Positions 26,796 through 34,573 of a DNA stretch of 64,000 nt are shown piece by piece. This DNA is from Paenibacillus lignilyticus. Lineage in GTDB: Bacteria; Bacillota; Bacilli; Paenibacillales; Paenibacillaceae. Position 1 is the stretch's first letter; every line of letters begins with the position of its first letter. The notes below the pieces were generated by a model. That model worked only from the letters and a program-made list of their open reading frames with translations, had not been told where the DNA came from and searched no databases. The DNA is taken from assembly GCF_017942085.1 (NCBI RefSeq), contig NZ_JAGKSP010000009.1, positions 186,001 to 250,000 on the forward strand. Reading direction: 5' to 3'. A program made the translations under genes and the position numbers.

Positions 26796-27590
26796 TCAGA
26801 GGGGGAGCAACTCGGTCATAACGAGCAATGGAAACACGATTAGCCAGCTGTCGCAACGATCCAGCACACCACCATGACCGGGCAAAATCGAGCCGGTATC
26901 TTTGATGCCGCGAATCCGTTTGTAAGCCGATTGAATGAGATCTCCAAACTGCCCGGCAACGGCTGCAATTAGACCGATAAGCAGCGCCCTGCTGATGCTG
27001 ATGATATCCGGGTATATCCATGCAAAAACGGCCGCGATGGCCAGTGAAAGCACAATACCGCCGATCGAACCTTCAATTGTCTTATTGGGACTGATGGATG
27101 GCCACAATTTATTTCGACCAAATGCCCGTCCGGTGAAATAAGCTCCGATATCGGAAGCCCAAATCGCCCCGAAAGCCATGCAAGTCGTAAGCAAGCCATG
27201 GAACTCCGCGTTACGCACCTCGTACATCGCATGGAATCCGTAGCCTACATAAACCGCTCCAAGTAACATCAATGCCGCTCCGTCAATGGTTATGACATTT
27301 TTCGTCAGAACCGTTACCGTGAGTAATAAGAATAACAATAACCAAATTGTATGTATGGCTGCAGGCGAATCCAGGCCGAAATCTTCCCAAGGAATAAATA
27401 AGACCAGCATGCCTGCCAGCCCGATTAATGATAACGGATGTTTGGCAGAAACCCCGTTCATCCGTGTATATTCCATAAACCCAATAACAGCAAGTAGGAG
27501 GAGGAGTGCAAAGAAAAACCATCCGCCGAGTACAGTTAGAAAAATAAATGCCGCACCGCCAATTAGGCCGGTAATTATACGTTGTTTCAC
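26796..27590 (-). CDS. cdsA: phosphatidate cytidylyltransferase
   Basis: Makes CDP-diacylglycerol, precursor of all phospholipids. A polytopic membrane protein of 264 residues with about seven to eight hydrophobic segments. The family signature is at the C-terminal end: SPNKTIEGSIGG and RIRGIKDTGSILPGHGGVLDRCDS (magnesium-binding aspartates). It starts at GTG 27590 with GGAGAG upstream, 27 bp after uppS. Confidence 0.95.
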   Translation of the reverse strand: MKQRIITGLIGGAAFIFLTVLGGWFFFALLLLLAVIGFMEYTRMNGVSAKHPLSLIGLAGMLVLFIPWEDFGLDSPAAIHTIWLLLFLLLTVTVLTKNVITIDGAALMLLGAVYVGYGFHAMYEVRNAEFHGLLTTCMAFGAIWASDIGAYFTGRAFGRNKLWPSISPNKTIEGSIGGIVLSLAIAAVFAWIYPDIISISRALLIGLIAAVAGQFGDLIQSAYKRIRGIKDTGSILPGHGGVLDRCDSWLIVFPLLVMTELLPL

Positions 27591-27617
27591 CTATATGACA
27601 CTCTCCAGTAAGGCCGA

Positions 27618-28385
27618 TTACAGCCCGCCGTAGCGACGGCCGCGACGCTGATACTCTCGAACAGCTTCAAAGAAATGCTCTTCCGTAAACTCAGGCCAAT
27701 AGACGTCAGTGAACCACATCTCGCTGTAAGCGAGCTGCCAAAGCATAAAGTTACTCAATCGAAGTTCACCGCTCGTACGAATAAGTAAATCGGGATCAGG
27801 AACACCTGCGGATAACAAGTTCGCTTCCATCATCGATTCATCGATATCATCCGGCGACAGCTTCCCATCTTGAACAGCTTGTCCGATTGTGCGCACCGCT
27901 TCAATCATTTCTTTGCGACTGCCATAATTAAGGGCAAAGTTAAGAACCAGTCCTGTATTATTGGCCGTTTGGACAATCGCCTCTTCTACCGCTCTCAGTG
28001 TGTAGTCCGGCAAATCCCCTTTATAGCCCATCATTCGAACCTGAACATTGTTCTCCATCAGATCCTTAAGCTCAATGGACAGAAACTCCTGAGGAAGTTT
28101 CATGAGAAACTCCACTTCCGCTTTCGGGCGTTTCCAATTCTCCGTGGAAAAGGCATACAGCGTTAAATATTTCACGCCAAGTCGATCGGCAGCCATCGTA
28201 ATTCGTTTGACCGTTTTCATACCGGAGTGATGTCCGGCCATTCGAGGCAAACCGCGGCTCTTCGCCCATCTGCCGTTGCCGTCCATAATAATGGCGATAT
28301 GCTTCGGGATGCCATCCGGATCAAGCGTCGGCGAAGTTGGTTTCGCGGACGCTTTGCCGAATAACGCCATCAATCGTTTTAACAC
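27618..28385 (-). CDS. uppS: undecaprenyl diphosphate synthase
   Basis: cis-Prenyltransferase making the C55 carrier lipid for peptidoglycan. The active-site motif IAIIMDGNGRWAKSRGL holds the catalytic aspartate (Asp35), and the C-terminal RTSGELRLSNFMLWQLAYSE segment binds substrate. GTG 28385, eight bases after GGAGG, gives 255 residues; the frame is open 13 codons further upstream without a ribosome site. Sits between frr and cdsA. Confidence 0.95.
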   Translation of the reverse strand: MLKRLMALFGKASAKPTSPTLDPDGIPKHIAIIMDGNGRWAKSRGLPRMAGHHSGMKTVKRITMAADRLGVKYLTLYAFSTENWKRPKAEVEFLMKLPQEFLSIELKDLMENNVQVRMMGYKGDLPDYTLRAVEEAIVQTANNTGLVLNFALNYGSRKEMIEAVRTIGQAVQDGKLSPDDIDESMMEANLLSAGVPDPDLLIRTSGELRLSNFMLWQLAYSEMWFTDVYWPEFTEEHFFEAVREYQRRGRRYGGL

Positions 28386-28457
28386 ACGCTCGTCCTCCCA
28401 CGCTAACGTTGATTTATGCAACAAACCCCACCATTTGGAGGGGCCGGAGAGCTTGCA

Positions 28458-29012
28458 TTATACTTCCATGATTTCTTTCTCTTTCGAAGCAAGTACTTTA
28501 TCCACTTCTGCGATAAATTTATCCGTTGTTTTCTGAACGTCGTCTTGATGACGGCGGGACTCATCTTCCGAAATCTCGGTTTTTTCGAGTTTCTTGATAT
28601 CGTCATTCGCGTCACGACGAACGTTACGGATAGCTACCTTCGCTTCTTCGCCAAACTTCTTCGTCAATTTGACGAGCTCCGAACGGCGTTCTTCTGTCAG
28701 CATCGGAATGCTGAGGCGGATGGTTGTGCCATCGTTCGACGGTGTCAAACCAAGATCCGATTTCATGATCGCTTTCTCAATCGCAGACAAAGAGGTTTTA
28801 TCCCAAGGCTGGATCATAATCGTACGGGAATCGGGCGTATTGACGTTAGCCAATTGATTGACGGGCGTCATTGCCCCGTAATATTCAACTTGAATGCGGT
28901 CAAGCAGCGCAGGAGTAGCACGGCCGGCACGTAGTGTTGAGAGATCACGTCTCAGTGCCCCGATTGCTTTCTCCATCCGATCTTCTGCGCTTTTCTTAAT
29001 TGCTTGTGGCAT
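28458..29012 (-). CDS. frr: ribosome recycling factor
   Basis: Works with EF-G to split the post-termination ribosome. The 184-residue protein has the conserved LSTLRAGRATPALLDRIQVEYYG segment (about residues 24-46) and the rest of the three-helix-bundle/beta domain, with the C-terminal ...KVLASKEKEIMEV. It lies 4 bp after pyrH and belongs to the tsf-pyrH-frr-uppS order shared with most bacteria. Confidence 0.97.
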   Translation of the reverse strand: MPQAIKKSAEDRMEKAIGALRRDLSTLRAGRATPALLDRIQVEYYGAMTPVNQLANVNTPDSRTIMIQPWDKTSLSAIEKAIMKSDLGLTPSNDGTTIRLSIPMLTEERRSELVKLTKKFGEEAKVAIRNVRRDANDDIKKLEKTEISEDESRRHQDDVQKTTDKFIAEVDKVLASKEKEIMEV

Positions 29013-29016
29013 TAAT

Positions 29017-29745
29017 TTACACGCTTCCTTTCATCACAATAGTACCGATTTTTTCACCAAGGACTACACGTTTGATATTCCCTTGTTCGGTAATGTTGAA
29101 GACGACAAGCGGAATATTGTTGTCCATGCAAAGCGATGAAGCGGTTGAGTCCATTACGCCTAGATTGCGGTTTAGGACTTCCATATACGTCAGCGTTTCG
29201 AACTTCTCCGCTGTCGCGTCTTTAAATGGATCTGCGGAGTAAACGCCATCCACTTTATTTTTCGCCATTAGGATAACTTCTGCTTCGATTTCAGCTGCGC
29301 GCAATGCTGCAGTTGTATCTGTCGAGAAGAATGGATTGCCCGTGCCTGCCGCGAAAATAACGACACGCCCTTTTTCCAGGTGACGGATCGCCCGGCGGCG
29401 TATGTAAGGCTCGGCGATTTGTTGCATGGCGATAGATGTTTGCACACGAGTTGGCACATCGATTTGCTCCAGCGCGTCTTGAAGCGCCAAAGAGTTCATG
29501 ACTGTCGCTAACATACCCATATAATCAGCTGTAGCACGGTCGATCCCTTTTTCCGAACCGGCAATTCCGCGCCAGATGTTACCGCCGCCGCATACGATCG
29601 CGACTTCAACATTCAATTTCACTACTTCTTTTACTTGCTCTGCAATAGAGGAAATCATTGCGGAGTCGATTCCAAAACCATTATTACCCGAGAGCGATTC
29701 GCCGCTCACCTTCAGCACTATACGTTTGTACACGGGACTTTGCAA
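29017..29745 (-). CDS. pyrH: UMP kinase
   Basis: Phosphorylates UMP to UDP; hexameric amino-acid-kinase fold specific to bacteria. KVSGESLSG (residues 10-18), the GGGN motif of AIVCGGGNIWRG and the GTGNPFFSTDTTAALRA nucleotide loop are intact. It has 242 residues. Starts at TTG 29745 with GGAGG upstream. About 115 bp separate it from tsf, containing a GC-rich hairpin. Confidence 0.96.
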   Translation of the reverse strand: MQSPVYKRIVLKVSGESLSGNNGFGIDSAMISSIAEQVKEVVKLNVEVAIVCGGGNIWRGIAGSEKGIDRATADYMGMLATVMNSLALQDALEQIDVPTRVQTSIAMQQIAEPYIRRRAIRHLEKGRVVIFAAGTGNPFFSTDTTAALRAAEIEAEVILMAKNKVDGVYSADPFKDATAEKFETLTYMEVLNRNLGVMDSTASSLCMDNNIPLVVFNITEQGNIKRVVLGEKIGTIVMKGSV

Positions 29746-29822
29746 CTTGGTATACCTCCATCTTCAACTTTGTTTAAAAGGCCGTATACGGACTTGAAAA
29801 TTTAGACCTAATTATAGGAAAT

Positions 29823-29849
29823 AGGCGGGGCGAACGCCCCGCCCCGCCT
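29823..29849 (-). terminator. GC-rich hairpin between tsf and pyrH
   Basis: An 8-bp all-GC stem (29824-29831 with 29836-29843) and a GAAC-type loop, extendable by slipped pairing to 29849. On the minus strand the tail is TATTTCCTATAATT, only moderately T-rich. It lies just after the tsf stop and probably causes partial termination or protects the rpsB-tsf message. Confidence 0.55.
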
Positions 29850-29860
29850 GCGCGTTCGGT

Positions 29861-30511
29861 TTACAATTTAGCTTGCGACATAACTTCTGCAACGAAGTTG
29901 TCTTCTTTTTTCTCAAGGCCTTCACCAAGCTCAAAACGAGCGAAGCGGCGGATAGAGATATTCTCTCCAATAGTGCTGATTTTCTCTTTCAGCAATGTAT
30001 GGATTGTTTTGTCTGGATCTTTGATGAATGCTTGCTCAAGCAAGCAGTATTCTTCGTAGTATTTGCTGATGCGGCCTTCAACCATTTTTTCAACGATTTT
30101 CTCTGGTTTGCCTTCGTTCAGCGCTTGAGCTCTCAAGATTTCACGCTCTTTATCCAGCTCTTCTGTGGAAACTTCTTCGCGGCTAACAAACTTAGGGTTT
30201 GCAGCTGCGATTTGCATAGCGATATCACGAGCGAACTCGCGGAATTGTTCAGTTTTACCAACGAAGTCAGTTTCGCAGTTGATTTCAACCAGAACGCCGA
30301 TACGGCCGCCAGCGTGGATGTAGGATTCTACTGTACCTTCAGTAGCTACACGACCCGCTTTGTTTGCTGCAGCGGAAAGACCTTTTTCACGAAGCAAGTC
30401 GATTGCTTTCGCGATATCACCGTTTGTTTCATCAAGCGCTTTTTTACAATCAAGCATGCCTGCGCCTGTTCTTTCACGCAATTCTTTTACTGCACTAGCA
30501 CTAACTGCCAT
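29861..30511 (-). CDS. tsf: elongation factor Ts, short form
   Basis: Nucleotide exchange factor for EF-Tu. The N-terminal UBA-like domain (VKELRERTGAGMLDCKKAL) and the core TDFVGK motif of the first subdomain are present. The total is 216 residues, against about 290 in B. subtilis; one core subdomain seems to be missing, as in the Thermus protein of similar size. The C-terminus is complete (stop codon, then a hairpin), so this is a short form and not a truncation. It follows rpsB by 150 bp, with an attenuator-like hairpin between. Confidence 0.95.
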   Translation of the reverse strand: MAVSASAVKELRERTGAGMLDCKKALDETNGDIAKAIDLLREKGLSAAANKAGRVATEGTVESYIHAGGRIGVLVEINCETDFVGKTEQFREFARDIAMQIAAANPKFVSREEVSTEELDKEREILRAQALNEGKPEKIVEKMVEGRISKYYEEYCLLEQAFIKDPDKTIHTLLKEKISTIGENISIRRFARFELGEGLEKKEDNFVAEVMSQAKL

Positions 30512-30596
30512 GTTGGAAACCTCCTGAAATTAGTTAAGTATAGCTGATTGCCGAGCGAACCGCGGGCTCACTCAAAACCATCAGCGCGAACATTCG

Positions 30597-30638
30597 AAAA
30601 AAGGGCGGTGAGAGGTTATGCACCTTCTGACCACCCTT
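30597..30638 (-). terminator. attenuator-like terminator between rpsB and tsf
   Basis: A 9-bp stem with one G-T pair (30601-30609 with 30630-30638), continued by a 4-bp inner stem, and followed on the minus strand by six T residues. It lies just after rpsB and about 85 bp before tsf. Partial termination would make more S2 than EF-Ts message from the promoter in front of rpsB. Confidence 0.75.
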
Positions 30639-30661
30639 TCGTGTCGTATCGAAAAACTCTA

Positions 30662-31360
30662 TTAAGCAGTCGTTACTTCGCCTTGACGCGATTCAACGAT
30701 TGCGTCAGCCATTTTAGCTGTCAGCAATTTAACTGCACGGATTGCATCATCGTTACCTGGGATCACGTAGTCGATTTCGTCCGGATCACAGTTTGTATCA
30801 ACGATACCTACGATTGGGATACCAAGTTTGCGTGCTTCAGCAACCGCGATACGCTCTTTGCGCGGGTCGATGATGAACAATGCGCTTGGCAAACCTTTCA
30901 TGCCTTTGATACCGCCGAGGAATTTTTCAAGACGATCTTTCTCTTTACGGAGAATGATAACTTCTTTCTTAGGAAGAACTTCGAAAGTGCCGTCCTCTTC
31001 CCATTTCTCAAGCGTTTTAAGACGGTCGATACGTTTTTGAATCGTTTGGAAGTTAGTCAGCGTGCCGCCGAGCCAACGTTGATTGATGTAGAAGTTGCCG
31101 CAACGTTCCGCTTCTTCTTTCACCGAATCTTGTGCTTGTTTCTTAGTACCTACGAAGAGAATAGTGCCGCCTTCTTCGCCGATCGAACGTACGAAGTTGT
31201 AAGCTTCTTCGACCTTCTTAACTGTTTTCTGCAAGTCAATGATGTAAATACCGTTACGTTCTGTGAAGATATAACGATCCATCTTAGGGTTCCAACGACG
31301 AGTTTGGTGACCGAAGTGTACCCCAGCTTCTAGAAGCTGTTTCATGGAAATTACCGCCAT
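30662..31360 (-). CDS. rpsB: 30S ribosomal protein S2
   Basis: Small-subunit protein with the typical start MKQLLEAGVHFGHQTRRWNPKM and the signatures RWLGGTLTNFQTI and PDALFIID-like SALFIIDPRKE. The protein has 232 residues, about ten fewer than some relatives, with a normal C-terminal helix. It has the ribosome site AGGAGGTG. Driven by a sigma-A promoter at 31490-31519, and its leader contains a hairpin at 31427-31443. Confidence 0.98.
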   Translation of the reverse strand: MAVISMKQLLEAGVHFGHQTRRWNPKMDRYIFTERNGIYIIDLQKTVKKVEEAYNFVRSIGEEGGTILFVGTKKQAQDSVKEEAERCGNFYINQRWLGGTLTNFQTIQKRIDRLKTLEKWEEDGTFEVLPKKEVIILRKEKDRLEKFLGGIKGMKGLPSALFIIDPRKERIAVAEARKLGIPIVGIVDTNCDPDEIDYVIPGNDDAIRAVKLLTAKMADAIVESRQGEVTTA

Positions 31361-31426
31361 CTCTTACACACCTCCTGTTAAATGGTTTTTAGTGGTTACC
31401 TCCGCCAATATCATTTTCCGTCATCA

Positions 31427-31443
31427 CTTCGACCGGGTCGAAG
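31427..31443 (-). promoter_or_regulatory. leader hairpin of rpsB
   Basis: A stem (CTTCGACC/GGTCGAAG) with a one-base loop in the tightest pairing, about 45 nt downstream of the predicted transcription start and about 65 nt before the S2 start codon. Ribosomal protein leaders often serve for autoregulation; nothing specific to a known S2 leader could be recognised. Confidence 0.5.
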
Positions 31444-31489
31444 CACCAATAACGAAATTAATCGGCGTGTGTTTTTAACACCGTCAATT

Positions 31490-31519
31490 ATTATAACACA
31501 TCTGCCTGCACGCTTGCAA
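31490..31519 (-). promoter_or_regulatory. sigma-A promoter of rpsB-tsf
   Basis: Consensus -10 TATAAT (31495-31490) and -35 TTGCAA (31519-31514) with an 18-bp spacer. It lies in the 203-bp gap after the flagellar operon and gives a leader of about 120 nt. No terminator was seen between the flagellar operon and this promoter, so read-through from the operon may also feed rpsB. Confidence 0.85.
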
Positions 31520-31563
31520 CCACAATTGACAGGTTTCCTTATCCTATTTTGCTAGACACCGAA

Positions 31564-32142
31564 TTATTGGTCGGATGATGACTGTTCAGGCGATGAAGCA
31601 TTCGGTTTACTCGTAATAATCGTGCGTATCTGCGTCAAAGACAAGTCGTCTTTAAACGAAAAATAACCTGCGCGTATCTTCGTTGTACGCATCAGGCTGA
31701 TAAAAGCTTTCTTATCCGAAATGACGCCACTGGAATTCAAGATATCTGCTGTGTCGGTTACACTGGCGTTCGGCGGAATGCGAACTATGATAGGTTTAGA
31801 GACAGCTGTGTTCTCAGATTCTGCTGTCTCCTTGTCGTTCATATCATTATTAGCTGCAGCCGCGGCATCTTGTTTCGCTTGCTCCTGTTTTACTTGCTCC
31901 AGCTTCGCCTGCTCGTCAGCCAGTTTCTTCTTATATTCAGCTTCTACCCGTTCACGCTCATCAGCAACGGCCTGGTCCAGTTCCGTCTTCGTATACCCGA
32001 TTACTTCTGATTCGGTAGTCTCCTGTTTGACCGGCTCTTCCATATGGTTTACTTGTTTCTCGCCAATAAACATAAGCTGCAGAAGAGCTGCACCGATGAT
32101 AATTCCTATACCTACACCAAAGAGAAATGTTCGTTTATTCAT
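31564..32142 (-). CDS. small membrane protein with MltG N-terminal-type domain
   Basis: A 192-residue protein with one N-terminal membrane segment (residues 6-26), a charged coiled-coil-like stretch (about 55-100, rich in E, K, Q, A) and a C-terminal domain of about 60 residues (IIVRIPPNASVTDTADIL...GVISDKKAFISL...AGYFSFKDDLSLTQIRTII). That domain resembles the LysM-like N-terminal part of the endolytic transglycosylase MltG/YceG. The catalytic domain is missing, so it may bind peptidoglycan without cutting it. Last gene of the flagellar operon, overlapping the swrB-like gene. Confidence 0.75.
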   Translation of the reverse strand: MNKRTFLFGVGIGIIIGAALLQLMFIGEKQVNHMEEPVKQETTESEVIGYTKTELDQAVADERERVEAEYKKKLADEQAKLEQVKQEQAKQDAAAAANNDMNDKETAESENTAVSKPIIVRIPPNASVTDTADILNSSGVISDKKAFISLMRTTKIRAGYFSFKDDLSLTQIRTIITSKPNASSPEQSSSDQ

Positions 32143-32740
32143 GACGTGCTGCTTCCTCCTGCTTCGACAGCTGAAGAATAAGCTGGACTTCCCCTTTGTT
32201 CTTACCGAGTTTCTTAGCTATTGCATCAATGGATTTGCCGTTTTGATACATATCAAACAAGTCGGTATAACGGTCACGAATCGTTGAAATTGGTTCTTCA
32301 GCTTCCGATGCCTCTTCCAAATCATCCGAAACTGCCGGAAATGGATGCTGAGCTGCCGGATGAGCTGAAGGCTGAGTAACCGACACTGGGCTGGTCATAT
32401 TCGAGATTTTCACCGACTGCTGCTCCAAAGCGGAAGCATGCTGCTTGGTTTGTTCAGCCAGAAGCAATTCAAGCTCGGCACAGCGCTTCTCAAGCACTTC
32501 CATCCGCTCATCGCGCTTCTTGGTCTGGAGCTGTGTCTCTTGGGTGGATTTGCTGACAAGCTCAACAAGCTCGCGATTGTCCGCTTCCATGTTCTCCATG
32601 AACTGCTCTAGTGCCGTTTCCATATTCCGTACGGTTTGGGTCGACTGCTCCTGCTTACCGCTTGGTATTCTTCGCGGCAGAACAGCTGCGCAGACAACAA
32701 CAATACCGCCTATTAGCATGATCGTTTGCCATGATTCCAT
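32135..32740 (-). CDS. swrB: SwrB-like (YlxL) membrane protein
   Basis: A 201-residue protein with a single N-terminal membrane helix (MLIGGIVVVCAAVL), a coiled-coil middle (about residues 35-100) and a C-terminal helix-turn-helix-like segment (DRYTDLFDMYQNGKSIDAIAKKLGKNKGEVQLIL) of the DUF6115 type. B. subtilis SwrB has the same layout and the same place between sigD and rpsB, and promotes assembly of the flagellar export apparatus. Assignment rests on topology and position; sequence similarity is low. ATG 32740 has AGGTGA seven bases upstream. Confidence 0.7.
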   Translation of the reverse strand: MESWQTIMLIGGIVVVCAAVLPRRIPSGKQEQSTQTVRNMETALEQFMENMEADNRELVELVSKSTQETQLQTKKRDERMEVLEKRCAELELLLAEQTKQHASALEQQSVKISNMTSPVSVTQPSAHPAAQHPFPAVSDDLEEASEAEEPISTIRDRYTDLFDMYQNGKSIDAIAKKLGKNKGEVQLILQLSKQEEAARHE

Positions 32741-32773
32741 CTTCATTCACCTGCATTTCGGTTTAACAATCCG

Positions 32774-33097
32774 TTACATGGAGATATCGATATGATTTCC
32801 CTTGTAAGGATGCTTCTGTACTTGCTCGGTTTCCGCATCAGTACCGGCTTCACCATCTTGCTTCTTCTTTTGATTCTGCTTAAATAGAGATTCCCGCTGC
32901 CGGTTGTCTTTGATCCTGGTATCTATGTTCTGTTCAACAGCGGTATTGCGATTGCGGAGCAGCTCCGTTTGTTTGGCCGTATCGTTCTCCAATCGCATTT
33001 GTTCTGCGACTGGGCGCTGATTCAACTGTTGTTGATGCAAACTGTTATCCGGCGTACGTGGTATAGACATTTGGAAATCAATAGGTTTAAAAGGCAT
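32774..33097 (-). CDS. 107-residue charged protein of unknown function
   Basis: No family is recognised with confidence. The protein is hydrophilic, rich in Q, N, R, K and E, without membrane segment or signal peptide. It starts MPFKPIDFQMSIPRT and ends HPYKGNHIDISM; the middle (residues 20-85) should be helical or disordered. The tail looks like a short conserved motif. A strong ribosome site (AGGAGG) precedes the ATG, and it lies between the DUF342 gene and swrB-like gene with gaps under 50 bp, so it is very likely a real gene of the flagellar operon. Confidence 0.75.
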   Translation of the reverse strand: MPFKPIDFQMSIPRTPDNSLHQQQLNQRPVAEQMRLENDTAKQTELLRNRNTAVEQNIDTRIKDNRQRESLFKQNQKKKQDGEAGTDAETEQVQKHPYKGNHIDISM

Positions 33098-33145
33098 TCG
33101 GTTTCCTCCTAAACTTCAAGCCTCTCACTTGCTAAGCAAAAAATA

Positions 33146-34552
33146 CTAGACATAAGGTGCCATTACGATGTCACCTTCAAAATAGCGGAAGGAAACACGC
33201 TGTGTGGCATCTTTGACAAAACGTGTGTAGCGGCCAATGACGATCTTGGTCCCCCCATACACGACGTTAACGACATCAATTTTGGCACGATCGGTATCCT
33301 CTAGTGACTTCTCTATTTCAAGTACGCGATCCTTCGCTGTTGCAATCTCTTCGACTGCAGCGCGCTTGGTTGAAGTAAGCTTAACGCGCATGGCCATTTT
33401 GTCTGGTGTCAGTTGGCCGACTGAAGCGAGCTGATCCAACAATTTGAGTGCTTTCTCGGTCTTGTCGAGATTATCCACTTTATTCTTGATTTGTAAGCGA
33501 AGCTCAGTTAGTTCCGCTCTCAGCTCCGGGCGTACGCCAACCTCGAGCGTTGTTGCCGTCGACATGGTATTACCGATCGTTCTCGCGACAACGCGATCTC
33601 CGGCCAGGATGTTCCCTCCGACAAGCAGCCCCTTAGGGCCGCTGCAAACGACGTTTCTCCCTGCGCGAACATGCGAGTGCATAATACTTTGGGAGACCAA
33701 TACATCTTCTCCTGCCGTGACATTGCTGTCTTGGATAAAGGAGCTCTTCACATTCCGATTTGCTTTCACATACCCTTTGTTACTTGCGAGAATGCCGCCG
33801 GTAATTTCAATCGAGCCGTCTGATTCCAATATGGCCCCTTCAACCCCGCCGATTACTCGAATATCGCCGGAAGCCTTAATCTTAAATCCGGTCAATACGT
33901 TTCCTCGTATGACTACAGTACCTACGAAATCAATGTTGCCGATTTTGTAATCGACATCTCCATTTACTTCAAAGATAGGGAATACGTTAATTTTGCTTTT
34001 ATCTGTAAGCGAGATGAGTCCATCGATCGTGGCGTACATAGCTGTTTGTTCAGGATTCAACACGACATTTTTACCGATTTTAAAATAAGCTTCTTTGCCG
34101 TTTCTGCAAGCAATCGTATCCCCTGTTACCGATCTGCCTTCCACGCCTGCTCTTGCCGGAACTTTCTCGGCGATCAATTGACCACGCTTTACATTTCTTA
34201 GTTGCGTGACTTCTTTAAAATCAATTTTTCCGCCTTCGAGTTCCACCGGACGGTACTCGCCTTCATTCATATCATGGGAGAACCGGATGTAACCATCCTC
34301 GCCATGTACCGGCTGCTCTCCCAGCGCAATAACATTTTGACTGTAAAAGTAAGCACTCGGTCGCTGCGCGATATTACGAAGCATGTCGCGGCTGATTCCG
34401 TAACAAATGCCGTGGCTTTTCAAAAACTCTTCAAGCTGTCCTTCCGTGCACGAGAACTGCTCATCCGCAACATTAAATTGGATCGTAGCGGTCAGTTTAT
34501 CAGGTGCAAGCTGAACAACGAGATGTGATTGTAATGTTTCAGATGTAGACAA
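33146..34552 (-). CDS. DUF342 / FapA family protein
   Basis: A 468-residue soluble protein. The middle (about residues 150-340) is made of repeating short beta units (VNGDVDYKIGNIDFVGTVVI..GNVLTGFKIKASGDIRVIGGV...GSIEITGGIL), pointing to a right-handed beta-helix. A coiled coil follows (about 345-425). This is the FapA/DUF342 family, often next to flagellar or polar-regulation genes; the molecular role is unsettled. TTG 34552 follows a G-rich ribosome site. It is directly after sigD, a place not occupied by such a gene in B. subtilis. Confidence 0.85.
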   Translation of the reverse strand: MSTSETLQSHLVVQLAPDKLTATIQFNVADEQFSCTEGQLEEFLKSHGICYGISRDMLRNIAQRPSAYFYSQNVIALGEQPVHGEDGYIRFSHDMNEGEYRPVELEGGKIDFKEVTQLRNVKRGQLIAEKVPARAGVEGRSVTGDTIACRNGKEAYFKIGKNVVLNPEQTAMYATIDGLISLTDKSKINVFPIFEVNGDVDYKIGNIDFVGTVVIRGNVLTGFKIKASGDIRVIGGVEGAILESDGSIEITGGILASNKGYVKANRNVKSSFIQDSNVTAGEDVLVSQSIMHSHVRAGRNVVCSGPKGLLVGGNILAGDRVVARTIGNTMSTATTLEVGVRPELRAELTELRLQIKNKVDNLDKTEKALKLLDQLASVGQLTPDKMAMRVKLTSTKRAAVEEIATAKDRVLEIEKSLEDTDRAKIDVVNVVYGGTKIVIGRYTRFVKDATQRVSFRYFEGDIVMAPYV

Positions 34553-34573
34553 AACTGGCCCCCCTTTAATTCT

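Noticed and set aside
26776..27021. N-terminal extension of Dxr
   Set aside because: It lies inside cdsA in another frame; the Rossmann domain starts at TTG 26775 with a good ribosome site.
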